NCBI GenBank assembly: GCA_947044405.1
Contig: CAMRHE010000012.1
Location: 11,486,001 to 11,550,000, forward strand
DNA from: Leptodactylus fallax
Taxonomy: Eukaryota > Chordata > Amphibia > Anura > Leptodactylidae
Reading direction: 5' to 3'
DNA length: 64,000 nucleotides
The translations under genes and the position numbers were made by a program. Shown piece after piece: positions 32,543-42,475 of this stretch (its first letter is position 1; each line of letters begins with the position of its first letter). The notes under the pieces are model-generated. The model worked only from the letters and a program-made list of their open reading frames with translations, was not told the origin of the DNA and ran no database searches.

Positions 32543-34918
32543 TATGTACTGGCTTAAGCAGGGGGACACGTCTGGCACTGCAGGATCTGAGTCCCTGGCG
32601 GTGTAGTGTGTTACTAACGGTAGCCTTTGTTATGTTAGTCCCAGCTTTCTGCAGGTCATTCACTAGGTCCCCCCGTGTGGTTCTGGGATTTTTGCTCACC
32701 GTTCTTGTGATCATTTTGACCCCACGGGGTGAGATCTTGCGTAGAGCCCCTGATCGAGGGAGATTATCAGTGGTCTTCCATTGTCTAATTATTTCTCCTA
32801 CAGTTGATTTCTTCACACCAAGCTATTTGCCTATTGCAGATTCAGTCTTCCCAGCCTGGTGCAGGTCTATAATTTTGTTTCTGGTGTCCTTCCACAGCTC
32901 TTTGGTCTTCACCATAGTGGAGTTTGGAGTGTGACTGTTTGAGGTTGTAGACAGGTGTCTTTTATACTGATAGCAATGTCAAAGAGGTGCCATTACTACA
33001 GGTAATGAGTGGAGGACAGAGAAGCCTCTTAAAGAAGAAGTTACAGGTGTGAGAGCCAGAAATCTTGCTTGTTTGTAGGTGACTAAATACTTTTTTTTCC
33101 ACCATAATTTGCAGATAAATTCTTAAAAAAATAGACAATGTGATTTTCTAGATTTGTTTTCTCATTTTGTCTCTCATAGTTGAGGTCTACCTATGATGTC
33201 AATTACAGGCCTCTCTCATCTTTTTAAGTGGGAGAACTTGCACAATTGGTGGATGACTAAATACTTTTTTTCCCAACTGTACTTACTATCCAAGCAGATC
33301 TTGGTCGCTGGGACACCAGGGGATTTTCCTGGCTAGGCTGCATCAATTTGCTGAAAATGAACATACTCCCCAGGCTTTTGTACCTTTTTCAAACTATCCC
33401 CATTGCTATGCCCAAAGCCTTATTTACCACACTTCAGAAGACATTCACTAAATTTATCTGGGCTTCGAAGCACCCACGAGTCGCGAAGCACACTCTTCTT
33501 AAACCCAAATTAGGAGGGGGGGGGGGCTTGGCTGTCCCGGATTGCCTTGGTTACTACCTGGCTGCGACCACGGTTCGTGCTCTTGACTGGCACCATGCCG
33601 CCCACTCAAAGCTCTGGATTGCCCTGGAGAGGTCTCTGAGAACACTTCTTCTTACCGCTCTGCCCTGGCTCCATAGACGCCTCTGGTCACATAGCGCTAC
33701 TCAATCTCTTCCGTATGTCGCTTGTCACGTGCTTAGGGCCTGTCGATTCTATAGCACTGTTAGACGTCTGTTCAAGAATGATGGCCCTATGACTCCTATC
33801 TCGGGCAATCCAGACTTCCCCGCAGCCCTACGTTCAGCCTTTCTCTCTCACACCCCAGGTTCGCCACTACTCCGCTTTCATCAGGTCCTCTCAACTTCCT
33901 CTCTCCTACCTATCTCGAACCTGCTTCCTTTCAATGCCTTCACCTCCGCCTCCCATTGGCAGTACACTCAATTGACCCACTTTTATACCTCCATTAAGAA
34001 TTCACATGATCTACATAGGGCACTGTTACCATTCGAGCATCTCTGCCTCTCCACCGCGGCTCCGTCACGCACTATATCACTAGTCCATAGCATGTTACTG
34101 GAGGGGTCTGCCAACCAACTACCGGCCTACATGGGAAGTTGGGAGCGAGAGTTGGGGGTTTCGTTCCCACCAGGTGTGTGGTCCTCTGCCTTTTGGGTGT
34201 GCCACAAGTTTTCCATTTCTTGCAAGGCACAATAAACTAATTTTAAGATCCTCTTGTGCTGGTACAGAGTACCCTCTTGTCCTCCATGAAATCTATCCCT
34301 CCACTTCGGATCAAGAGACATACCCGTAGGCTACTTGGATTTATGCTAGTTGCTACTCGAATGGTCATTCCCCGATTGTAGAAATCATCGTCCACGCCCT
34401 CTCTGGCATCTTGGCTGCAGGAGCTCCTCCACATTCACAGTATGGAAAATATGCTTGACGAGCTAAAAAACGACGATAGAGACCACTGACAGACATGGCT
34501 CCTTTGGGACACTTTCTACTATTCCGCTGAATTCCAATCTGCCTTTGTCCCCCCCCCCCCCATGATACCCTCAGCAGTTTTTTCTCTCCACCCTCCCACA
34601 TTTTCCCTATACCTTCTACTTCTTACTCTTACTGAATCTATCCTATGCCTTCTTTTTCCAACAACCCCCCTGATTCTAGGGAGGATGATTATGCCTACTT
34701 TTCCCCTTACCTCTAGGTGGGATGCCTACCCTCTACTGTTTATTCTTTGTCTTGTTGTTTGATTATTTGACATAATGTTTTACTCTGCTGCGTCAGAATA
34801 TCTGCTTGTCCCCTCCCCCTCTACCCCTCGCCTTCCCTACACTAGTGACTGTACCCCCTGATGTCCCTCTGCTCCCCCTTTTCCCTCTCCCCCCCTACAT
34901 TCAGTTGTGTTTTATGTT

Positions 34919-35121
34919 TAATCAATGTTTATTAAAATTTTTTTAAATACAATACAAAAGGGGAGAAAATAAAGAAAAAGAAACAAAACAACAATAACAA
35001 TATTATAAACAAGCAAGAGACACAGAGGCACGCAGGCCTCGCCTAAACATAAGAGGCTAGGGGAGAACGCCGCCCACAGTTTGAGGACACAATGCACTAA
35101 CAAAGGGGCAAAGGCCCAGGT
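34919..35121 (-). mobile_element. Inverted retroposed LINE 3' tail in the L1 3' UTR
   Basis: A 20-bp direct repeat, attcagttgtgttttatgtt, occurs at 34899-34918 and 35122-35141. The 203 bases between, read on the minus strand, end in TTTTAATAAACATTGATTA. That is a polyadenylation-signal-like tail, suggesting a short 5'-truncated LINE end inserted in reverse. A long direct repeat of this length is characteristic of target-primed retroposition. The source family was not identified. Confidence 0.75.
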
Positions 35122-36370
35122 ATTCAGTTGTGTTTTATGTTGTTTTTTTCCTATTATGCAAAAACTTAATAAAAACTTTACTGAAAAAAAAAAAGAATGT
35201 GGGTGGAAAAAGAATGATGAAGTTTTTGATTATTTAGCTGGCTCATCTCAGTCACAGGAGAATATTGCATCTGATAGTGATGTGATTTTGAATCAGGCTT
35301 CTGTGTGGTCCTCCTGGAAAAATAGACTTGACAGTGGCACTGGCAGGGGAAGTGAACAAGTGTTCACCTACTCCTCCCCGTGACCTTCCTTGTAGACAGG
35401 CAGCCACATCTACACTGAGAACATGGTCATCGTTGTTATCATTATCATCACCAACTGTTCTCCTACTCCTCCTCCTCTTCCTTGCCAATGTCAGTCACCC
35501 ATAAGAGAATGTGTGGCTATGAGTAACTCGTACTTGGCCAAGCTGCTGGACCACTGCGTTTCGGCAACTGATGGCATGCGCTCAACCTCAATGGAAGATA
35601 CCTAGTCGCAATTATTTCTCTAGGAAAGCTGTCCCTGCTTTATATCTCCATGTGTTGGAGAACATGGGCCTTTCCTTGGATACGTTAGTCTGGGGGAAGG
35701 TTCACACCAAGTGGAGTAGCAATTATGGACAAGGACAATACATGACTTTCATAGCACACTAAGTCAATGTTTTGAGCAGCAGCGGCCACAATCCAGAAAT
35801 GCAGCAAGGCTAGGTTCTAGTTCCACACTGATTGTGCAGGCCCAGTTCCAACACCATGCAGGGCCCATCCTCCTCCTCTGGATCCTCCTCCCTGGACCAT
35901 TTCCCACGACCATCTTCACCATGGCAAGCCATTGCTTCCACTCCTCTTCCTCCTACATCACCCTAGTTTCATGGGTCTAAGGTGAAGTGCTGCCATGCAG
36001 TTATGCAATTAATGAACCTGGATCAGAGGAGCCACACAGAGAAGTTGACTAACTGTATCCTGCAGCAAATATCTCACTGGATGGCTCCTCGCTAACTCCA
36101 ACTGGACAACAGCCAAGCCCAGTACAGTATCTGGAAGATGAACCAAAAATATTTCAGACTGCAACACCCACCGGAGCCGCAACAGGCAACTGACACTCAC
36201 CGGTTGCACCAATGGGTACAGTCATATCTAGAGTACACCAATAATCCAGCAGATAACTCTGACCCCATGGAATTCTGGGCCTAGGTTAGAGCAGTGGCCC
36301 AGTTTTCCATGGGAGTTTTATCTTGTCCAGACTAATGTGTAATGGCCGAGAGGGTGTTCAGTGCTGCCCA

Positions 36371-37161
36371 GTGGCGTAATACGCTATACATTTTGTTAAT
36401 GGAAAGGAGCCTTTCCAATAGATTCTAGCCTAGGGGAGGTAACTAAAAATAAAAAATACTCACCTCTCCTGGGCTCAGCATCCTCTCCAGGGCTCTTCAG
36501 GCCGGTGACTGAGGTCATCGCTCCCCAATCACAGGCCCCAGTAGTGACGTCTAGGGCACGTGACTTCAGTCACCAGGCAAAAGAGGACTAAGGAAGATGC
36601 TGAAGACAGCCGGACGAAGTGAGGATGCCCAGTAGAGGTGAGGCAAGGTGAGTATAAATGTTTGTAATTTTTAATCACTTCCCCATGGCTTCTACTTATG
36701 AGGTCTGAGGCGACCCCAGAGTATAATAATAGCACTGGCTCTAGGGAGCATATAATACTGTGCGGGGGCCAAATGTGGAGCATATTATATTGTGTGGGGG
36801 CTACTGTGGAACATATAATACTGTGTGGGGTCCACTGTGGAGTATATAATACTGTGTGGGGGGGACTGTGGAGCATTTAATACTGTGTGGGGCCAGCGTG
36901 GAGCATATTATACTGTGTGGGGGCCACTATGGAGCTTATTATACTGTCCCTGTATTGTTTACATGCCGGGCGCTTCGCTGCTCACTCACAGTATTATTGA
37001 TAACTGCAGTTGTGGGTACTCAAGCTGTATCCCTTTCAAGTAGCTGAGATATCACTGCAGCACCCTTAACTGTCACTATAGATAATTCACTCTAAGGAGG
37101 GGGTAGGGGGCCCCGGACAAAAGTTTGCACCGGGGCCCACAAGACTTTAGTTATGCCACTG
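36371..37161. mobile_element. Non-autonomous hAT element in the hAT relic
   Basis: The left end is CAGTGGCGTAATACGC and the right end in reverse complement is CAGTGGCATAACTAAAGTC. The flanking 8-mers GTGCTGCC (left) and ATGCTGCC (right) match at seven of eight positions. Removal restores the reading frame of the hATC domain (MAERVFSAA + GGIVTPKK). Its interior contains forward and reversed satellite units (GGAGCATATTATACTGTGTG) at about 36720-36950, and the ends carry GGCCCC-rich blocks. It encodes nothing. Confidence 0.85.
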
Positions 37162-37385
37162 ATGCTGCCGGTGGCATTGTAACACCTAAAAAGACAAAAC
37201 TGTCCACAGGTAGCATGGAAAAAATTACTTTTATCAAAAAAGAAACAGGCATGGATATGTGAGGATTTTCAAACACCTCCAGTTGATGCCACCAAATAGT
37301 GATAAACTTATCATCATCTTCCATTTACTGCACTGCTCCAGGTTTCCATAACAACCCAGCCATTTTTCTTTACTGCTGTAGGTCA

Positions 37386-37558
37386 GATTTGCAAATAAAT
37401 TCTTAAAAAATCAGACAATGAGATTTTCTAGATATGTTTTCTCATTTTGTCTCTCATAGTTGAGGTCTACCTATGATGTCAATTACAGGCCTCTCTCATC
37501 TTTTTAAGTGGGAGAACTTGCACAATTGGTGGCTGACTAAATACTTTTTTCACCACTG
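37386..37558. mobile_element. Solo terminal fragment of the CAGTGGGG Tc1 family
   Basis: From ATTTGCAAATAAATTCTTAA to CACCACTG the segment matches the terminal region of the Tc1 elements at 30041-33279, 40613-42075 and 56977-57930. No transposase and no second end accompany it. A TA microsatellite follows directly. Confidence 0.8.
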
Positions 37559-37589
<31 letters not shown>

Positions 37590-37591
37590 TG
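37559..37591. repeat. TA microsatellite
   Basis: A run of TATATA of about 30 bases sits directly after the Tc1 end. Confidence 0.85.
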
Positions 37592-38290
37592 GCCTCTCCA
37601 CACAGTATAATGTTGCACAGTGGCCCCTCCACACAGTATTATGTCCCATAGTGACCCATGCACATAGTAGAATGGTCCATAGCAGCCTCCATACAGTATA
37701 ATGTCCCACAGTGGCCCCTCCACACAGTATAATATCCTATAGTGGCCCCTCCACACAGTATTATGTCCCATAGTGGCCCCAACAGTGTTTGTTGCAAATA
37801 TTGCAAAAATTTCAGGTTCAACAAAACCTGAAATGTTTGGGGTACACCATCCACAAACTATTATTATTATTAATGATCAGAGGCCCTGGGGAGGTGACAA
37901 ACATAAAAACCAGTGGTATTCACCTCTTCTGCACTCCCGGCGGGACTCCCTACGCGGAGCTGACCACATGACGTCTGTAACATCACTACAGAGTCCCAGA
38001 AACAGGGGAGAGTCGCACTGGATCCCTGTAGAGGTGAGTAACACTGGTTTTTATGTTCGCTCACTTGCCCCTAGGCCTACAATCATAATACGCTGGGGTC
38101 TGAAGAGACTCCAGAGTATAATAATAGCAGTATTTGTTGGGGTTCGCCAAACAAATACCCTTGCCGCGGGCCCGCTGCCTTACTCACCAATCCCTGCTCC
38201 TGCTCACGGCCACCTCTGCTTCCCCTTCTTCCCTCCAGAGGGCCCCAGCAACATGACACATGGGGCCCCCTGCAATGCAGCCAGTGTGCT
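37592..38290. mobile_element. hAT-derived fragment with CAGTATAATGTCCCA repeats
   Basis: About six tandem units of the type CTCCACACAGTATAATGTCCCATAGTGGCC run to about 37785. They are followed by GTTGCAAATATTGCAAAAAT and a segment ending near GGGGCCCCCTGCAATG. The same order of blocks appears at 58085-58640 within a hAT element with paired ends. Neither terminus is visible here, so the copy is truncated. Open frames on both strands (37479-38424) come from the repeat and are not genes. Confidence 0.6.
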
Positions 38291-39262
38291 TGCAATCTTG
38301 CCATATAGCCCTCACCTAAAATGGCTGTGTGAAAGATCCTCAGTGCGCCAACACCGCGTTGGCCCACACCTGAGACTTCTTTACTAAAAACCACACTCAC
38401 CGCCAGTGAGTGCTGGGTCCACAAGATAAATACAAGACAAGCTTTCTAAATTTTATATATTTATTAACCCCTAAATGGGTCGGTATTAACATCTAACACA
38501 TGCAGTTCAGAACAGATATGCAGATGTATGCAAGCATTAACAGTTACTAGTTACAATATACAGCACTTAAAATAAAAAGGGAATAAAAGTGAAATAATTA
38601 CTTTACCACACATATCCTTGATATGGCTCTATAGTCCAACACTCACACATGCTCTGGCATGTGTGAATAACCAGTGGAGGCTTCTAGCAGCAGCATCAAC
38701 ACAGCATTCCATCTTGCATGCTCATCACAGTATCTTCTCCTGCATGCTCATCACAGTATTCTCTCTCACTGACCTCTTACCTCATCTTTTATACCCTTGA
38801 TTACACCACCCAGAATGAGGTCACCGGCGACGGCAAGTCTGATTGATTAACGCACTCAAGTCAAGATTCTTTGTAAGGAGATGGGATTAAGTGAAATGAC
38901 ACAATGCCGTCTATATGTTATCAACCATGTCTGATCAAAAAGCCCAGGCCAAACAATACATGTGTATTTGATCCCCCAGGGCTATGTAGGCATTCAATGG
39001 AGCCATTCTGAGATGAGTACAAAGCCCTATTGTTACATTGTTGCCACTATTGACAACATACATCTAGGATAAGAGCTACACACAGTTAAATTAAATAGAA
39101 TTAAGAGGGAGATATGATACCCAGAGATCAAAATACATCTTTGAGTTATAGCCATATTTAAGTGGAATCATCACAGGCTGTCTTATCATTGCAGTAGGCT
39201 CAGTTTTTATCTGATTACCCTGAATCAGATAACATAAACCACTCCCACCTCCTTCCCTTACT
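38290..39262. other. Unassigned sequence
   Basis: No gene was recognised. A short tandem duplication TGCATGCTCATCACAGTAT occurs at about 38717-38760. The block with TTTTATATATTTATTAACCC near 38450 could be the end of a retroelement, but I saw no paired structure. Confidence 0.35.
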
Positions 39263-39430
39263 TAAAGGAGTTGTGCCGTTATGGACACTCAGTCCTGGTG
39301 CTCCATTCTCTTCTTTGGGGCTCCTGGACTGTAATCTCCAACAACACCTGCAGCCCCATGGAAGTAAATGGAGCTCTGGTCATGCAAGTGCACTGGCGCT
39401 CTATTCACAAGGAGGCTTTCGAACCCTGGG
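39263..39430. mobile_element. Fragment of the TTAA foldback family seen at 4136-4476
   Basis: TTAAAGGAGTTGTGCCGTTATGGACAC at the left edge matches the inverted right end of the 4136-4476 element. AGCCCCATGGAAGTAAATGGAGC and TTCACAAGGAGGCTT are also shared. The other end is replaced by the next repeat. Confidence 0.55.
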
Positions 39431-39780
39431 GGGAGGGGCACAATAAGACAGTGAGCCCTAAGCTGAACCCCCCCACTGTCCCTGGCTAACTTGCCTATCT
39501 GTCATAGGCGACAGCAGCAACTGGTCGACAGGCCCTACCTAATATAGGTGACAACATAGAACGCAGACAGCACAAACAATGGGAGGTCAGCTAGCCAAGG
39601 GGTCGGTACCAGTCGAGCAATGCAGTACAAAATCACAATCCAAGAGAATAGTCAAAAAACAGCCAGAGGTCAGAAATAGGAATACAGGGAATAGCAGAAT
39701 AGGAGCTAGCAGGGACAAGTCACAAGACAGAATCAATAGCCAGCGCCAATGTGAGGGCTGACAACCTGTTTATAGAAATG
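39430..39780. repeat. Dispersed repeat shared with 62690-63010
   Basis: Landmarks GACAGTGAGC, CCACTGTCCCTGGCTAACTTGCC, TACAAAATCA and GAATAGTCAAA occur in the same order at 62730-62960. No protein motif was recognised. Confidence 0.55.
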
Positions 39781-39789
39781 CCAGAGACG

Positions 39790-40612
39790 TTACACACCCC
39801 TTCTATCATGTATACATTCCTTAGGGATATATGGAAAGGAGTTTTGACCATGAGCAGGAATGTATTACAATTTGTGCTACCCTAGGCACTTAACACAACC
39901 CATTAAACTGCATACTGCAAACTTTTTCTACTACACATATTGACACAGAATTGTGATGGGTCTGCAGTGGAATCTATATTATGGAATCATGTATTATTGG
40001 TGGGTTTTCGCAGCAAATTTGAGTTTCAACCTAGCTACACTGAAAGATGAAATCTGGCTGGTGACTGGCCAGACATTGTCATGAATTGTTCATTTTGGGG
40101 GCTCATAACAATAATTGTTCAAAGTTAATGAAGAGACCACCAAGAGAAATCTGATCCCCACTTATGCATAAACTATATTAAACATCAATTAAAAGGAAGA
40201 GGAACCTTAACCTCAACCTACCCCGACTCTTTGCATCCTTCAATAGGTACCACTGATTCCAAAGCAGTTGTAATGTTTTCTCTACTGCTTACAAAAAATA
40301 ATTTCGATTATTTTCAGCACATTTATGCTTTCTATTGTCAGGTGGGTGGTTCCAAATTATCTGCTCAAGCCAAGAACCGCCCAACTGACAGCGCAGAACT
40401 TTAATTACCATATTGGGTAGTGAAAACAACAGCACCAATTACTCAGGAACAGTGGAGGCTAGAGAAAAAAAAAATCTGTGCTGGGAATCTATTGAAGAAT
40501 ACAGAGCTACAAATTGAATATCAAATATACATCAATATTCAAAAAAGAACCCAAAAAGTATGGAATAGTGTGGTAGACTATTCCATACAACAGTATGCAG
40601 TTAAAACATGTA
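39790..40612. other. Unassigned sequence
   Basis: No gene was recognised. TATGGAATAGTGTGGTAGACTATTCCATA at 40559-40587 contains a short inverted repeat (TATGGAATAG/CTATTCCATA). Confidence 0.4.
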
Positions 40613-42075
40613 AAGTGGGGAAAAAAAGTATTTAGTCAGCCACCAATTGTGCAAGTTCTCCCACTTAAAAAGATGAGAGAGGCCTGTAATTGACATCATA
40701 GGTAGACCTCAACTATGAGAGACAAAATGAGAAAACATATCTAGAAAATCACGTTTTTCTGATTTTTTAAGAATTTATTTGCAAATTATGGTGGAAAATA
40801 AGTATTAAGTCACCTACAAACAAGCAAGATTTCTGTCTCTCACAGACCTGTAACTTCTTCTTTAAGAGGCTCCTCTGTCCTCCACTCATTACCTGTAGTA
40901 ATGGCACCTGTTTGAAATTGTTATCAGTATAAAAGACACCTGTCCACAACCTCAAACAGTCACACTCCAAACTCCACTATGGTGAAGACTGATAATCTCC
41001 CTCGATCAGGGGCTCCACGCAAGATCTCACCCTGTGGGGTCAAAATGATCACAAGAATGGTGAACAAAAATCCCAGAACTACACAGGGGGACCTAGCGAA
41101 TGACCTGCAGAAAGCTGGGACTAACATAACAAAAGGCTACCGTCAGTAACACACTACGCCACCAGGGACTCAGATCCTGCAGTGCCAGACGTGTCCCCCT
41201 GCTTAAGCCAGTACATATCCAGGACGTCTGAAGTTTGCTAGAGAGCATTTGGATGTTCCAGAAGAGTATTGGGAGAATGTCATATGGTCAGATGAAACCA
41301 AAGTAGAACTTTTTGGTAGAAACACAACTCGTCGTGTTTGGAGGAGAGTGAATGCTGAATTGCATCCAAAGAACACCATACCTACTGTGAAGCATGGGGG
41401 GTGGCAACATCATGTTTTGGGGCTGTTTCTCTGCAAAGGGACCAGGACGACTGATCCGTGTACATGAAAGAATGAATGGGGCCATGTATTGTGAGATTTT
41501 GAGTGCAAACCTCCTTCCATCAGCAAGGGTATTGAAGATGAAACGTGGCTGGGTCTTTCAGCGTGACAATGATCCCAAGCACACCGCCAGGGCAACGAAG
41601 GAGTGGCTTTGTAAGAAGCATTTCAAGGTCCTGGAGTGGCCTACCCAGTCTCCAGATCTCAACCCCATAGAAAACCTTTGGAGGGAGTTGAAAGTCCGTG
41701 TTGCCCAGCGACAGCCCCAAAACATCACTGCTTTAGAGGAGATCTGCATGGAGGAATGGGCCAACATACCAGCAACAGTGTGTGACAAACTTGAGAAGAC
41801 TTACAGAAAACGTTTGACCTCTGTCATTGCAAGCAAAGGATATATAACAAAGTATTCAGATGAACTTTTGTCATTGACCAAATACTTATTTTCCACCATA
41901 ATTTGCAAAGAATTTTTTTAAAAAAACCAGACAATGTGATATTCTGGATCTGTTTTCTCATTTTGTCTCTCATAGTTGAGGTCTACCTATGATGCCAATT
42001 ACAGGCCTCTCTCATCTTTTTAAGTGAGAGAACTTGCACAATTGGTGGCTGACTAAATACTTTTTTTCCCCACTG
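40613..42075 (+). mobile_element. Tc1-like transposon (CAGTGGGG family), internally deleted
   Basis: The left end AAGTGGGGAAAAAAAGTATT (first base changed) at 40613 and the right end, CAGTGGGGAAAAAAAGTATT in reverse complement at 42075, are flanked by TA. The inner direct repeat AATAAGTATTAAGTCACC lies near 40797. Both ends of about 200 bases are well preserved. The copy is shorter than the family norm because of a deletion at the start of the transposase. Confidence 0.88.
40979..41860 (+). pseudogene. Tc1 transposase with N-terminal deletion and frameshift
   Basis: The ATG at 40979 gives MVKT and then jumps directly to [13 protein letters not shown]. Compared with the copy at 57.3-57.56 kb, the helix-turn-helix between them is lost. 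Further frameshifts occur near 41130 and in the G run at about 41396-41402. The DDE core is well preserved: [26 protein letters not shown] and [14 protein letters not shown], ending near SKGYITKYS. Loss of the DNA-binding part should make the product inactive for its own ends. Confidence 0.82.
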
Positions 42076-42151
42076 TATTTTAAATGTGTGCTTTTTATGA
42101 TGGTTGACGGATGCCACTGTATGGTATTCATCAAAAGCATATGTAAATGTA

Positions 42152-42459
42152 TGTTGGAGATATACAACAGCCAACTTTGTCTCTATATTTGCTGGATTGA
42201 CTGCAGTTCACATTTATGACACTAGATGTAGCTGTTACTAGATGTTTATCTGTGGACACTCTGTACTTTTGTTGTTTTTATGCTGTTGATATACACATCC
42301 TGTTTTGTTAGTGTATGTGTGCTGAACTGGATCTGTTATTCACCATGTGAGGTGATCTTCTCTTACTGCACTCATGTTTCACTAAAGTTTTGTTCCTGTT
42401 ATATACAACTGTCTATCTGGTTTTGACTCTGCCACATCCAGCAATCGCACTCTGCAACA
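42152..42459 (+). repeat. 5' LTR of the Copia element
   Basis: 308 bp with TGTTGG...CAACA ends. It differs from the 3' LTR at about six positions, for example CCAACTTT against CCAGCTTT, GACTGCAG against GACTACAG and CACTCTGTAC against CACACTGTAC. Confidence 0.92.
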
Positions 42460-42475
42460 GGTTATGGACCCAGTG
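42460..42475 (+). promoter_or_regulatory. Primer-binding site for half-tRNA-iMet (Copia type)
   Basis: GGTTATGGACCCAG directly follows the LTR. It is complementary to the anticodon stem-loop area of initiator tRNA-Met (GGGCCCATAACC) with one mismatch. This is how Drosophila copia is primed, using a 5' tRNA fragment cut in the anticodon loop. The primer role here is inferred from position and complementarity. Confidence 0.75.

Larger units (their letters stand above)
30254..32915 (-). pseudogene. Transposase of the outer Tc1 element, split by the inner Tc1
   Basis: The N-terminal half lies at 32915-32545 (start MVKTKEL..., helix-turn-helix [19 protein letters not shown]-like linker, up to LLKPV). 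The C-terminal half lies at 30900-30254: [20 protein letters not shown] with the first Asp, [13 protein letters not shown] with the second, [14 protein letters not shown] with the Glu. The two halves meet at the TA occupied by the inner element. There is also an in-frame stop just before the LGVKKSTV segment and a small deletion after RQWK compared with the copy at 57.4 kb. It was probably already inactive or became so on insertion. Confidence 0.85.
30041..33279 (-). mobile_element. Tc1-like transposon (CAGTGGGG family) in L1 ORF2, itself interrupted
   Basis: The ends are CAGTGGGGGAAAAAAGTATT at 30041 and, in reverse complement, CAGTTGGGAAAAAAAGTATT at 33279, with TA on both sides. Inner direct repeats of the ends (AATAAGTATTTCGTCA near 30225; GACTAAATACTTTTTTTTCC near 33080-33100) show the IR/DR layout. 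A second Tc1 family occupies 30903-32542. Without it the element would be about 1.6 kb, a normal Tc1 length. Related copies lie at 40613-42075, 37386-37558 and 56977-57930. Confidence 0.9.
29995..34235 (+). pseudogene. L1 ORF2 C-terminal region, split by Tc1
   Basis: The frame TYSQIFLSLL before the Tc1 insertion continues exactly after it as LTIQADLGRWDTRGFSWLGC, counting the target TA once. It runs on as KMNILPRLLYLFQTIPIAMP and FIWASKHPRVAKHTLLKPKL. These are standard L1 ORF2 landmarks: the region after the RT fingers/palm, then the KMxILPxxLYLFQxxPI and FIW blocks. The C-terminal frame from 33348 to 34235 is open for 295 codons. The endonuclease and RT catalytic parts are absent because of 5' truncation, so this is a dead fragment. 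Confidence 0.8.
29992..35192 (+). mobile_element. 5'-truncated L1 LINE inserted in the hAT relic
   Basis: AAGAATGTGGGTGG occurs at 29978-29991 and again at 35193-35206, directly after a poly-A tail preceded by AATAAAAAC. This is a 14-bp target-site duplication around a polyadenylated insertion. The L1 begins in the C-terminal part of ORF2, is interrupted at 30041-33279 by a Tc1 element, continues to about 34235 as coding sequence and then as a pyrimidine-rich 3' UTR. A second retroposed tail (34919-35121) lies in the UTR. Without the insertions the L1 is about 1.8 kb, a typical 5'-truncated copy. Confidence 0.85.
29930..37345 (+). pseudogene. hAT transposase relic, copy 2, interrupted by a nest of insertions
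   Basis: Coding remnants of the same hAT family as at 8.65-10.3 kb appear on both sides of the L1 insertion. After the L1 there is ECGWKKNDEVFDYLAGSSQS at 35194 on, then SGTGRGSEQ. At 35571-35762 there is KIPSRNYFSRKAVPALYLHV followed by SSNYGQGQYMTFIAH. At about 36000-36100 there is MNLDQRSHTEK-like and ILQQISHWMAP-like sequence. At 36343-36370 the hATC motif begins MAERVFSAA and is cut by a non-autonomous hAT element. It resumes at 37170 with GGIVTPKKTKLSTGSMEKIT. Stops and frameshifts occur in addition to the insertions. The 5' limit near 29930 is a guess. Confidence 0.75.

Noticed and set aside
38410..39260. Possible solo LTR in reverse orientation
   Set aside because: No paired terminal dinucleotides or target duplication could be identified.
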